Below, in pieces: positions 1 through 9,005 of a DNA stretch of 64,000 nucleotides. The stretch comes from JAGPKI01 sp052034135 (GTDB lineage Bacteria > Caldisericota > Caldisericia > UBA6126 > JAGPKI01). A program made the translations under genes and the position numbers. Each line of letters begins with the position of its first letter. Position 1 is the stretch's first letter. The stretch is taken from contig JBPOJC010000013.1 of NCBI GenBank assembly GCA_052034135.1, forward strand, positions 1 through 64,000. The letters run 5' to 3'. The notes under the pieces are model-generated. The model saw only the letters and a list, made by a program, of their open reading frames with translations, had not been told where the DNA came from and made no database searches.

Positions 1-135
1 AATTGTGCTCCTATGTATAGTATTAAAGATCTCTGGATGAGCTTTTGTTAGAGCTTCCTGTAAAGTTCTGATACAAAATTCATTATCCAGTGTAATGGAT
101 GTGAAATGGATGAGAACAAATCTACTAAACCAGTC
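1..135 (-). pseudogene. IS3-family transposase (OrfB) remnant
   Basis: Read on the minus strand from about 135 to the window edge, one frame encodes DWFSRFVL, then TLDNEFCIRTLQEAL and PEIFNT. These match the integrase (rve) core of IS3-family OrfB proteins, where PEIFNT is normally followed by DQGSQFTS. Here the frame changes after PEIFNT and an adjacent frame gives a weak GAQF. The piece therefore looks decayed as well as cut by the window edge. It abuts the broken 3' end of the IS1634-like transposase, so the junction near 130-135 is a recombination scar. Homology is by eye only. Confidence 0.5.
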
Positions 136-1540
136 CCCAATAGGTAGCTATTATTTCTTCTGTTTTCCATCCTTCCTGGTCAGTTATTAAGATTCTCTTA
201 CCAAAATAATTGTTTAATAGAAATTTATAATAGCTATCATTGATATTGTATGAGAGTGAAACAAATCCATCTTTACTTCTCCTTAAATTAAATTTGATTA
301 GCTCTTTCTTTTTCCCAGTCCACTCACCCTTTAAAATATTTACAATTTTTTCCTTTATTTTATCTTTTTTCTTCTTCCATTCTTTTTCAGTAAAGTTTTC
401 ATTCTTTAATTCCTCTTTTAAATTCTCAAGGTCATTCAAAGCTGTTTTAATATACTTCTCTAAACCTCTTAATTGACCTATAAAGAGTTTCTCACTTTTG
501 TATAGAATAACTGTTCTTTTCTTCCCCCATATCTCCTTTACGGTTCTTAATGAAAGAATCTCTTTTCCATTAACAGTTACTTTAGAGTAAGAGGAAAGCG
601 GAACTTCAATTAAGTCCTTATGAGGGAAAGGTGAAATAGAGGCAACATAATGAATTTTACCAGAATCAATTTTGCTGAATGCAACCTTTGAATTGTTACC
701 CTTATCAAAGACTATTGTTAAATCTTTAAGTTCTAAGTTTATTTCCTTAAACTTATTAAGAATTTCTGGCAAATATTCCTTAAATAGGGAACTATCATTT
801 ATGTTACCTTGATAAACCTTGGAGCTTAATGGAATGAAGAATTCTCTTTCTACTAATAGAGCAAGAGAAAATTGGCGAAGGTCATTTCTCTTTTGTTTAT
901 TGTGTCCCCTTTTAGTTAAAGAGGATCTTTCATTTGCAGTATCAATAAAGGTAAAGAAGTTTGTTGTATCATAGAATAAGGTATCAAGAGTAATATTGTA
1001 TTTATTGATAAGAGCAACTGTTAGATCTTTCTCAATTCCTTCTATCATACTATCTGTAACAGTATCCATCTGATCCCAGAAGTGCTGACTTGTTAACTTA
1101 TTGGGAGAAAAATTTGCAATTTCAGGTAGAGTTGTTTCCTTACTCCATGATGAGAAACTTCTCTTACTTTTTGAGACCAAAGCTCTGTAAATAGAAGCTA
1201 AAATTATAGTTTCTGAAACTTTAAGTCCATCTCTCTTTTGAGATGGGAGATATTTATCCAAGATATATGGGAGACCAACTTCATTGGAAAGTTTCCATAA
1301 TGCTAATGTTGAACCATGAGAGAAGGACTTTAATTTCTTTTTTAAAGCTTTTTCTTCAGAGTTTAAATCTTTCTCTTCATATTTATCTTTCTCTTTTAAC
1401 TTGTTAAGTTTTTCAAGTAATGTTTCTGCTTTACCAAGATAAGCTAAAACAATTGGTTTTGGTTTACCATTAATTCTTTTTGACTGTACTATATACCAAT
1501 ACTCATGCCCCTTACATTTCTTCTTCTGTAATGTAGCCAT
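125..1540 (-). pseudogene. IS1634-like DDE transposase, 3'-truncated
   Basis: This 471-residue reading frame resembles IS1634-type DDE transposases: a basic N-terminus (GHEYWYIVQS), a first catalytic Asp in FYDTTNFFTF and a second in TIVFDKGNNS. Family members normally continue past the IATYWGL segment into an E-containing motif of the form VEDAFR, which carries the third acidic residue. Here the frame stops directly after IATYWGLV and the DNA beyond reads as an IS3 remnant. The third catalytic residue is missing, so the protein should be inactive. The element lies inside the coding region of a GT4 glycosyltransferase whose N-terminus survives just upstream. Confidence 0.75.
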
Positions 1541-1626
1541 GATGTTAGTATATACATAAATTTAAAAAAAATGTATTGCCTAAAACAAAGATTTGATGAT
1601 AATTATTAACACAAAAATATTTTAAT

Positions 1627-1848
1627 TTAAGTTGAAAGTAGGAAAGTCACGCTAGGTGTAATTCTTTGCCACTTATTTTTATAAAAACGCTTTTGATCTA
1701 ATAATTCGGAAAATATTGGTATTGGATTAATTACAGTAATATTGATACCTAAATCAGACATAGCACATGCTAATTGATCAACGAAAGTAAATGTCGTTGG
1801 ATCCTTTTTTGTTGGATAACTTTTTGTAATTATGCATATATCCTCCAT
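1627..1848 (-). pseudogene. GT4-type glycosyltransferase, N-terminal fragment
   Basis: The 73-residue frame starts MEDICIITKSYP and continues with FTFVDQLACAMSDLGINITVINP. This is the first Rossmann strand, the loop and the second strand of a GT-B fold glycosyltransferase of the GT4 class. A full-length enzyme is about 350-420 residues, so roughly four fifths are gone. The break lies beside the IS1634-like remnant at 125-1540, and an intact IS sits immediately upstream. The parent gene presumably belonged to the minus-strand arm of the glycan locus. Any product of this fragment should be non-functional. Confidence 0.65.
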
Positions 1849-1915
1849 TCCCGATATGTCTAACGATGATGTTTGTCAAAAATAATGCAATAGACAATAA
1901 ATACTAACTTTTTTA

Positions 1916-1955
1916 TTGACATATACCTCGTTATACATTATAATGTATAACGAGG
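1916..1955 (+). promoter_or_regulatory. Consensus promoter overlapped by a 30-bp perfect palindrome
   Basis: TTGACA (1916-1921), a 17-bp spacer and TATAAT (1939-1944) form an exact sigma-70 consensus promoter in front of the transposase. Positions 1926-1955 are a perfect 30-bp palindrome (left arm CCTCGTTATACATTA) whose centre contains the -10 box and whose right arm contains the ribosome binding site GAGG (1952-1955). RNA started from this promoter (about 1950-1952) would lack the left arm and stay open. RNA entering from outside would fold and hide the ribosome binding site. Confidence 0.75.
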
Positions 1956-1962
1956 TGATGAG

Positions 1963-3570
1963 ATGTCCATAGTATATCAAAGCAATAAAAAAACTGGTAT
2001 TACATATGTCTATGAAAATCAGGCTTATTGGGATAAGAAGAAAAAACAGTCCAGATCCAGAAGAAAACTTGTCGGAAAACTGGATCCTGAAACAGGAGAA
2101 GTTATACCTACAAGGATATATATTAAACATACAGAAATAGTAAATCCAAATATACTAAAATCTGGACCAGTACCGATAACAAAAACAAAAAGAAGCTTCT
2201 ATGGTGCAAGCTACCTGTTTGATCAAATAGATAAACTTACAGGTGTTTCCGCTGATTTGAAAGATTGTTTCCCAGATAGCTATAAAAAGATACTGTCTAT
2301 TGTGTACTTTCTCATTTTAGAAGAAAACAACTCTCTTAGTCGTTTCTCTCACTGGCAAAAACTACATATCCATCCTTATGGGGAAGACATCCCATCACAG
2401 AGAAGCAGCGAACTGTTCCAATCCATCGAAGAAGAGGAGAGAATGGCTTTCTTTAAGAAACAAGGTAAGAGACGAATAGAGAATGAATACTGGGCGTTTG
2501 ACATAACAACAATCTCAAGTTATTCCGATGTACTGAAACAGGTCAAGAAGGGCAAGAACAAGGAGAATGACAGGTTGCCTCAATTGAATCTGGCGCTTCT
2601 CTTCGGTGAAGAATCAGGACTTCCATTTTATTACCGCAAACTACCGGGAAACATAACTGATGTCAAAACAGTAAGACAGCTGGTACAGGAGTTTGATCTC
2701 CTTGGTTATAAAAAGGTTAGTGTGATACTTGACAGAGGATTCTATAGCAAGAGTAATATCGATGGATTATTTAAACATCACCAGAAATTTATCATCGGTG
2801 TCAAATTAGGACTTACATATGTGAAGAAAATCCTTAATGAAGAAAAGGAAAACCTGAAGCGTTGGTCCAATCTGCAGACTCAGTTTGGAACCTATGGTCT
2901 TTGCAGGACTATCGAATGGGAATACGAACAGGAACGACCCTATAAGGGTGATATCAAGAAAGATAGGAGAAGAGCTTACCTGCTACTCTATTATAATCCT
3001 GAGAAAGCAGCCAAAGATCAGGTAGAGAGAAATGATTATCTGACAGTTCTGTATAAAGAACTAAAAGAAGGAAATATACACGATTATCATATCAAGGATT
3101 ATGACCGTTATTTTGAAGTACAGGAGACACCGAAAAAAGGTATAAAGATCAAACCAAGAGAAGAAGTGATATCAGAAGAGGCAAGTTATGACGGATATTT
3201 TGCACTGCTTTCGAATGAAGTCAAGGATCCTTTCGTTGCTTTATCCCTTTATAGAAGTAAAGATATTGTTGAGAAAGCTTTCGGAAACCTTAAGGAGAGA
3301 TTAAACTTTCGTAGATTGCAGGTTTCTTCTGAACTGTCTCTAAATGGAAAGCTATTTGTTGAATTCATTGCGCTTATTTATCTATCCTATGTAAAAAAGA
3401 AGATGCAAGAAGCGAAGCTTTTTGAAACATGGACACTTCAAAATCTTTTAGATGAATTAGATACCATTGAACTACTGGAAATACCCGGGTATGGACGTAT
3501 CTTAGGAGAGATCACTGAGAAACAGAAGGAGATTTATCAGTCATTAGGAATAAATCCACCCTCGTTATAA
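1963..3570 (+). CDS. IS1634/IS4-like DDE transposase, intact
   Basis: This is a 535-residue DDE transposase with all three acidic motifs visible: first Asp in YWAFDITTISSYS, second Asp in VSVILDRGFYS, and the Glu in the C-terminal DIVEKAFGNLKERL helix. Length and layout fit IS1634-type transposases (COG5421-like). The start is set by GAGGTGATG about 7 bases upstream, next to a perfect consensus promoter and a palindrome. The gene lies immediately upstream of the GT4 fragment and probably helped to damage the left end of the glycan locus. It differs clearly from the truncated transposase at 125-1540, so the two are separate elements. Confidence 0.85.
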   Translation: MSIVYQSNKKTGITYVYENQAYWDKKKKQSRSRRKLVGKLDPETGEVIPTRIYIKHTEIVNPNILKSGPVPITKTKRSFYGASYLFDQIDKLTGVSADLKDCFPDSYKKILSIVYFLILEENNSLSRFSHWQKLHIHPYGEDIPSQRSSELFQSIEEEERMAFFKKQGKRRIENEYWAFDITTISSYSDVLKQVKKGKNKENDRLPQLNLALLFGEESGLPFYYRKLPGNITDVKTVRQLVQEFDLLGYKKVSVILDRGFYSKSNIDGLFKHHQKFIIGVKLGLTYVKKILNEEKENLKRWSNLQTQFGTYGLCRTIEWEYEQERPYKGDIKKDRRRAYLLLYYNPEKAAKDQVERNDYLTVLYKELKEGNIHDYHIKDYDRYFEVQETPKKGIKIKPREEVISEEASYDGYFALLSNEVKDPFVALSLYRSKDIVEKAFGNLKERLNFRRLQVSSELSLNGKLFVEFIALIYLSYVKKKMQEAKLFETWTLQNLLDELDTIELLEIPGYGRILGEITEKQKEIYQSLGINPPSL

Positions 3571-3609
3571 ATTACGGGAATTTAGGATATATCTTTAAGA
3601 CTTGATAAT

Positions 3610-4428
3610 TTATTTTGCAGAGTCTTTCTCCTTATCTAAAAGATTTATCGCATTCTTGTAAGATATTATTTCATATTTTGGGTTTATTACTTCCTTTATT
3701 AGCCATTCATACCAGTCCTTGTATACCTTATAAGCGTTGCAATAATGTGCATCATGAAAAAGCACTACTAGAAAATTTAAGCTTTCCTTCTCAGCTTTAG
3801 ATATAATTTCTATAGTTTCTTCTTTTGCTTTTGATAAATTATATGGTAAGTAAGTATCCATAATACAAAGTGGAAACTCCCACATATTTTCTATTTTGTA
3901 TGGATTTTTTATTAGATATCCCTTTTTTTTATCAAATTCACTAGTATCGAATAAATATCCAACTTTTGAAAGTTTTGTAAAAGTATATTTATCAAAACGA
4001 ACGTAATGCATTCGTACACCAAAATTGTCTTGTTTTGTTATATCTTTAAATTTTTTATATTCATTTTTCATATTATCTAAACTTTTAAAATCACATCCAT
4101 GTACTCCTGTCTCAAAACCATTCCTTTCGAGCATTTTAATGTATGGCACCGCAAATTTGGTATCATAGGACATACCTAAACATTTGTCCATACCAAAAAA
4201 ATAAGTAGCTCTAACATTATTTTCTTTATCAAATTGCATCAGCTCTTTGATATAATTCATCTTTTTGATAAAAGGTGTCTTAACTCTTAATAGCCATTCT
4301 TTTACAGTAACCCTACCCGAAAGCAATTCTAAATTACTACGAAGCAATAATTTAGGAATTATTAAATCTTTGAAAAAATGCTCTCTTGGATATAAATGAT
4401 CAACATCATGTGAAATAATGAATTTCAC
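3610..4428 (-). CDS. Polysaccharide deacetylase-like (NodB-fold) protein
   Basis: This 272-residue protein begins MKFIISHDVDHLYP; the paired acidic residues in SHDVDH are the metal- and base-site signature of NodB-fold carbohydrate esterases. Later segments (RATYFFGMD, NGFETGVHGCDF, LNFLVVLFHDAHYC) follow the strand order of this fold, with histidines that could complete the metal site. No signal peptide or membrane helix is seen, so a cytoplasmic role on a glycan precursor is more likely than wall remodelling. It is the first intact gene of the minus-strand arm. The exact substrate is unknown. Confidence 0.7.
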   Translation of the reverse strand: MKFIISHDVDHLYPREHFFKDLIIPKLLLRSNLELLSGRVTVKEWLLRVKTPFIKKMNYIKELMQFDKENNVRATYFFGMDKCLGMSYDTKFAVPYIKMLERNGFETGVHGCDFKSLDNMKNEYKKFKDITKQDNFGVRMHYVRFDKYTFTKLSKVGYLFDTSEFDKKKGYLIKNPYKIENMWEFPLCIMDTYLPYNLSKAKEETIEIISKAEKESLNFLVVLFHDAHYCNAYKVYKDWYEWLIKEVINPKYEIISYKNAINLLDKEKDSAK

Positions 4429-4623
4429 TACTATAACCTATTTTAAGAATAAAGAACTTTGACATTAAAAATTATCATCTTTGCCTCTTCTGCTTATATC
4501 TTCTTAATTTCTTAAATTTACCTATTTCTATATAGTATAAATAAAATTTTTGTAAAGTTTAAGTTTATTAAATTAAAATTGAATAATTAAAGATTTTTAT
4601 TCTGCTGTTCAATTCGAAAAATA

Positions 4624-5742
4624 TCAATCAAAAATATATTTTCTCCTGACTTTATTGCTTAGCATACAAAGAACTTCATAATTAATAGTTCCAAGAATAT
4701 TTGCAATTTCATTTATACTTTTATAACTGTTAAAACTGTTACCAAATATTGTTACTTCATCTCCCGGCAATGCATCTATCTCTGATACATCTATCATACA
4801 AGAATCCATACATATATTTCCAACAACCGAAGCTTTTTTACCTTTTACTAAAACATAGTCACGATTGGATAATAATCTTGAATATCCCTCTGCATAGCCA
4901 ATATCAATAGTTGCTATTTTCTTGTCTTCTAATAACAAATAACTCCTTTCATAGCTTACAAAATCGCCAGCTCTTAATTGTTTGATTTGAATTATTGTGC
5001 TTTTTAGTTCCATAGCTGGTTTGAATCGTAGATTTGTACCAATATAATGAAAACCATATAACAATATACCTGGTCGAATCATATCCAAATGCATGTTTGG
5101 ATATTGTAAAATAGCTGCACTATTGCAACAATGACGCAACCCTATATCATAACCTTTTGATACAAGATAGTCCGTTATTATTTTAAATATATTAAATTGC
5201 AATTCTGTAAAATTACTATGTAGCTTATCTGATTCAGCAAAATGAGTAAAAAAACCAGTAACCTTTAAGTTTGGCAACATAAAAACTCTTTTTATTTGAT
5301 TAATACATTTTTCAATATCATTAGTATCATGACAATAAAAGCCAGTACGAGACATACCAGTATCTACCTCAATATGAATTTTTGTTTGGTTATTTAATTT
5401 GTTTATTTTTTCTGCATATTGATATGAAAAAACCGCTTGAGTAAGATTATATTGATTCAATAAATAAATCTGATCGAGTTTAGTATACCCCAAAATGAGA
5501 ATTTCACCTTTAATACCTGCTCTTCTTAGTTCAATTGCTTCTTCTAAACATGCAACTGCAAAATATTGAATATCATTTTTTTGCTGTAACTCTTTTGAAA
5601 CTTCTACAGATCCATGTCCATAAGCATTTGCTTTAACAACAGCCATTATCTTACACTTATTACTTATAATATTACGAATTAAATTACAATTCTCTGAAAT
5701 TTGTTTTAAATTAACAATTATATATGTTCCTTCAGTTGACAT
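4624..5742 (-). CDS. alr: Alanine racemase
   Basis: A 372-residue fold-type III PLP enzyme that interconverts L- and D-alanine. The PLP lysine lies in the N-terminal motif VVKANAYGHG. The C-terminal domain carries IGYAEGYSR and the catalytic GNICMDSCMIDVSEI segment. The barrel segments FTHFAESD and RPGILLYGF are also present and length is normal. It sits in the minus-strand arm of a glycan locus, not beside other wall genes. It may be the housekeeping copy for peptidoglycan or may supply D-alanine for glycan decoration; the window does not decide. Confidence 0.92.
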   Translation of the reverse strand: MSTEGTYIIVNLKQISENCNLIRNIISNKCKIMAVVKANAYGHGSVEVSKELQQKNDIQYFAVACLEEAIELRRAGIKGEILILGYTKLDQIYLLNQYNLTQAVFSYQYAEKINKLNNQTKIHIEVDTGMSRTGFYCHDTNDIEKCINQIKRVFMLPNLKVTGFFTHFAESDKLHSNFTELQFNIFKIITDYLVSKGYDIGLRHCCNSAAILQYPNMHLDMIRPGILLYGFHYIGTNLRFKPAMELKSTIIQIKQLRAGDFVSYERSYLLLEDKKIATIDIGYAEGYSRLLSNRDYVLVKGKKASVVGNICMDSCMIDVSEIDALPGDEVTIFGNSFNSYKSINEIANILGTINYEVLCMLSNKVRRKYIFD

Positions 5743-5865
5743 AATTTATGGCTACCTCTACATATTACAAAAAACTACAATCTAAAAACACAAGTTCACC
5801 TCTAAATAATCGATTATTAAATCTAAATATGATATTCATTTCATACACACCATAAAAATTAAAAA

Positions 5866-7491
5866 CTATTGATGTTTATGATTATTTAAATCTAAATATT
5901 CTGATAACATATAGATTTGTACGATTCTTCCAAGTAATGGGTAAGATAAATTAGAAATATTTGCTTCTTCGGCAATAAACTCTTGTTGTTTACAATAATC
6001 TAATGCACGATTTGTTAATTCGAGCTTGCGAACATCATCTTCAGTAGACCACTTGATAACATTTCCCGTGAATAAAGATTTATTGAATAGCTTTCTCCCA
6101 AAAAGTCGGAACATTTTCTTTCCATAATCAATAAACTGAAAAAGAATATCCCGTATGATTAAAGGAATTTCGTTAGAGGCTGTAGTTCCATAGCATGTAG
6201 GTATCTTTGCTATAGCTGGATTTGCTTTAGTAGTTATATCGCGCATTGAATTGTAAAAAAAGCGTTTGTACCTTGGAAGATTATATGAGTATCGGACCAA
6301 TTCAAGCTCCCAAAGGGGGGAATAAGATGGAATTTTTGATGAAAAAGTATTAATATGAATAACCATTTTTGAACCATTTAGATAATAATAAAAATTATCA
6401 TAACTTTGCGTATTAGTTGCACCTACAAACTTGTTAATACCTTTTAACATTCTTTTTTTAAGCAAATTATTTGCATTTATCAACTTCTTTCCACAAAAAT
6501 AATTTTCTTTAATATATTGTATTCTTTGATCATAAAATTTCATAACATTAGTGTCTTTTTTATTATAAAATGGTAAGTCCTGTTGCCACCACCAATCTTT
6601 ATGCATCGGTCCACCATCACCAGAAAGATAGCAATTGTAGCCATTATTCGCTCTATTAATTATAAAATTAATAATATTCATATCTCCATCAGTTAGAAAC
6701 GGGATAATTCCCTGCGAGAAATCAAATAAAGAATAGATATAATCTTCCGTTATGTTAGGTTTTGTTGTTTTAATTACTTCTTGTTTATTGCCAGCAGCTT
6801 TAGCAACTCTTTTAGATACAATTATATCTTGATCTTTTTCATTATCTCCACTTATAAAAGTATCAACAGGAATGTAGTTGTTAAGGCAAGCAAAAACCAT
6901 TCTACTATCATATCCACCTGTCAAAGACAATGTTACTTTTAATTCTGATAATGCGTAAGCCATTTCTTTGAAGAACTCATTTACATCAGAAATTGAACTT
7001 TTTTTATCGATACCACCAATTCCTTTTTCAATAATATGAATAATACCCTGATCATAAATATATACTTTATCATTGTCAGTTAGTTTTATGCCTTTTAGAA
7101 GTGTTTTTCTAAAATAAACTGCTCCAAGAGAAAAAAATTCACAAAGTGAATCAATGTCAAATGAATTTACTTTATTCGTTTTTGCTACTTCAAGAAAGTT
7201 AGAGCCAATCGCTTTATCTCCAATAAAAAAACAATGCATGTTGCTATTATCTGTAAATAAAATTAACTTTCCATCTGAATATTCAATAATGCATGAAAAT
7301 GCTCCAAATAACTCTATGAAAGGTATTTTCCCACTATCAATATATTTTTTAATAAAATGTGTAACGCTTTCCTTGCCTGCTTTTTTACCACGCATCCAAA
7401 GAATGCCACGATAATACACATTTAGATTGCCGAATTCAATTTTTTCAAAACCATCATAATTAATTATGCCTTTATTATATGACAATAACAA
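5866..7491 (-). CDS. Asparagine-synthetase-like amidotransferase lacking the glutaminase cysteine
   Basis: This 541-residue protein has the two-domain layout of class B asparagine synthetases. The C-terminal half holds the ATP-pyrophosphatase loop LSLTGGYDSRMV followed by FISGDNEKDQD. The N-terminal half looks like the Ntn glutaminase domain (GILWMRGKK, LFGAFSCII), but the protein starts MLLSYNKG and not MCG, so the catalytic Cys2 nucleophile is absent. Such proteins are common in polysaccharide loci, where they are thought to amidate or otherwise modify a sugar acid using ammonia or another amine. The substrate here is unknown. It lies between alr and a GT4 gene on the same strand. Confidence 0.75.
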   Translation of the reverse strand: MLLSYNKGIINYDGFEKIEFGNLNVYYRGILWMRGKKAGKESVTHFIKKYIDSGKIPFIELFGAFSCIIEYSDGKLILFTDNSNMHCFFIGDKAIGSNFLEVAKTNKVNSFDIDSLCEFFSLGAVYFRKTLLKGIKLTDNDKVYIYDQGIIHIIEKGIGGIDKKSSISDVNEFFKEMAYALSELKVTLSLTGGYDSRMVFACLNNYIPVDTFISGDNEKDQDIIVSKRVAKAAGNKQEVIKTTKPNITEDYIYSLFDFSQGIIPFLTDGDMNIINFIINRANNGYNCYLSGDGGPMHKDWWWQQDLPFYNKKDTNVMKFYDQRIQYIKENYFCGKKLINANNLLKKRMLKGINKFVGATNTQSYDNFYYYLNGSKMVIHINTFSSKIPSYSPLWELELVRYSYNLPRYKRFFYNSMRDITTKANPAIAKIPTCYGTTASNEIPLIIRDILFQFIDYGKKMFRLFGRKLFNKSLFTGNVIKWSTEDDVRKLELTNRALDYCKQQEFIAEEANISNLSYPLLGRIVQIYMLSEYLDLNNHKHQ

Positions 7492-7549
7492 TTTCTTCCT
7501 CCTTTATTATCCTTCAATCTATACACTTTAATTAATTATATGAATAAAC

Positions 7550-8815
7550 CTAACTTTTTATTAATATTAATTTTAAAAAATAATTAATCATTTCTGCATA
7601 AACTTTATCGGCATTAAAATGGTCATTGTAAGCTCTAAGTGCACCATCGGAAGCTTGCTTTAGCTTTTGAGGATTGGAATAAAGGTCAAGAATGATATTT
7701 GCGAATTCACCTGAATTATTTTCATTGTAATGAAAAACACAATTATAAGGTTTAAGGAAATCATTTATGTATCCATCTAAACAGGTGAGTATTGGTAAAC
7801 CTCCTGAGAGATATTCTGCACCCTTATTGGGTATTGTATTTTTAAAATCAAATCTATTTCTGTAAGGAATTATCCCAACTGAACCAATTTCTAATAGTGC
7901 ATAAATTTTATTTGCATCTACCCAGCCTGGGAAAATTACATTTTTACACTTCCATGCAATACTTTTATAATATTCTAAATTTTCTCCTGCTCCACAGAGA
8001 ACAAATTTAATTTTATTAGTTTTGTCCCCAATTTCCTTTGCTGCTTTGATAACTGTATCAAGATCAATAACAGTTTTAGAGCCAATTGAACCAAAGAAAC
8101 ATACAATAAAATCTCCATTGTTTTTGCTAATTCCATAATTTTTCCAAAAAGAATAGGATTCAGCTAATTCTTCTTGTGTGGGATTTAATTTTTTATATGC
8201 GAGATGAAAAACTCTATCAAGTTCTTTATTCTTTCTATTTGAAATGTTTTGATACCAGTTTAAGCAAAATGGCAACATTGATATAACTGCTGTGGCATTT
8301 TTAAAAATATAATTCACATAGAAGTAGAGGGGAGATATTAAAAATTTAGCAATTGGTCTAATAGGTTTTAACACTACTTCTACAAATGCTTCAGGCCACA
8401 TATCACGAACATCCACTACAACAGGTATATTATGCCTTTTAGCATATTTTACAGCTTCATAGGAATGAAAAATATCAGGGTAAGAAGTTAAAATCAAATC
8501 TGGCTTTTGCTCCTTTTTCGTCAATTTAGCAAATTTTTTCGCAAATTGAAAATGGTTAATAACACGCATAAAGCTATAATTCTTATAATAAGGTATTGTC
8601 TTAATAAAGTAAATTACATAATTCTTTTTTAACTTAATTTTTGTATCTTTATTAAAGTTTTGTTTTTTATATTGATGGGAATAGGTGGATTTCCATAAAA
8701 AAACTTCATGACCATTATGTTGAAGTGTATCAGCTATAGTATGAGTTCTGCCTAATCTTATATTTTTATTAATTATAGGACTTTCTTCGTGAATTTTTAT
8801 TAGCCATATTCTCAT
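7550..8815 (-). CDS. GT4-family glycosyltransferase (WbuB-like)
   Basis: A 421-residue GT-B glycosyltransferase. The N-terminal half begins MRIWLIKIHEESP with GRTHTIADTLQHNGHEVFLW, as in WbuB-type amino-sugar transferases. IPVVVDVRDMWPEAFVE is the typical DxRDxWP motif. The C-terminal donor-binding half shows IVCFFGSIGSK, KFVLCGAGENLEYY and TIPNKGAEYLSGGLPIL, with the E-x7-type acidic region. It would transfer a sugar from a nucleotide donor to a lipid-linked glycan at the inner face of the membrane. It is the first gene of the minus-strand arm and diverges from the initiating transferase across about 190 bases. Confidence 0.85.
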   Translation of the reverse strand: MRIWLIKIHEESPIINKNIRLGRTHTIADTLQHNGHEVFLWKSTYSHQYKKQNFNKDTKIKLKKNYVIYFIKTIPYYKNYSFMRVINHFQFAKKFAKLTKKEQKPDLILTSYPDIFHSYEAVKYAKRHNIPVVVDVRDMWPEAFVEVVLKPIRPIAKFLISPLYFYVNYIFKNATAVISMLPFCLNWYQNISNRKNKELDRVFHLAYKKLNPTQEELAESYSFWKNYGISKNNGDFIVCFFGSIGSKTVIDLDTVIKAAKEIGDKTNKIKFVLCGAGENLEYYKSIAWKCKNVIFPGWVDANKIYALLEIGSVGIIPYRNRFDFKNTIPNKGAEYLSGGLPILTCLDGYINDFLKPYNCVFHYNENNSGEFANIILDLYSNPQKLKQASDGALRAYNDHFNADKVYAEMINYFLKLILIKS

Positions 8816-8963
8816 CTTATCTTCTTCATAAAAAATATTTTTATATCATTTATTAAATAATTAATAATAAAATTGCAAATTTTCAAATATTGTCAATATG
8901 TATTTCTTGTTTCATTTGTATCAATAAATTTTATTGGCTACTAAAATAAAGTTTAAAGTTTGT

Positions 8964-8969
8964 TATAAT
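8964..8969 (+). promoter_or_regulatory. Possible -10 box of the plus-strand glycan operon
   Basis: An exact TATAAT lies 37 bases upstream of the first start candidate in the AT-rich divergent intergenic region 8816-9005. No well-spaced -35 match is visible, so this is only a weak promoter call. The region must also hold the promoter of the minus-strand GT4 arm, which I could not pin down. Confidence 0.3.
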
Positions 8970-9005
8970 AAAAAATCAAATTGTGTAAAATTATTGGCTA
9001 AATAA

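Larger units (their letters stand above)
1853..3593 (+). mobile_element. IS1634/IS4-like insertion sequence (ends approximate)
   Basis: A complete transposase gene is bracketed by GATATGTC at 1853-1860 and GATATATC at 3586-3593, a weak palindrome-like pair with TAA near each inner edge. A better inverted pair lies further in: TAATGTATAACGAGG at 1941-1955 matches the reverse complement of 3560-3574 at 14 of 15 positions. The second pair would make an element of about 1.6 kb whose transposase stop codon lies inside the right terminal repeat. No target duplication was recognised for either choice, so the ends are uncertain. Confidence 0.5.

Noticed and set aside
8816..9005. tRNA or small RNA in the divergent intergenic region of the glycan locus
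   Set aside because: No cloverleaf or GC-rich stem is visible; the segment is AT-rich and fits two divergent promoters.
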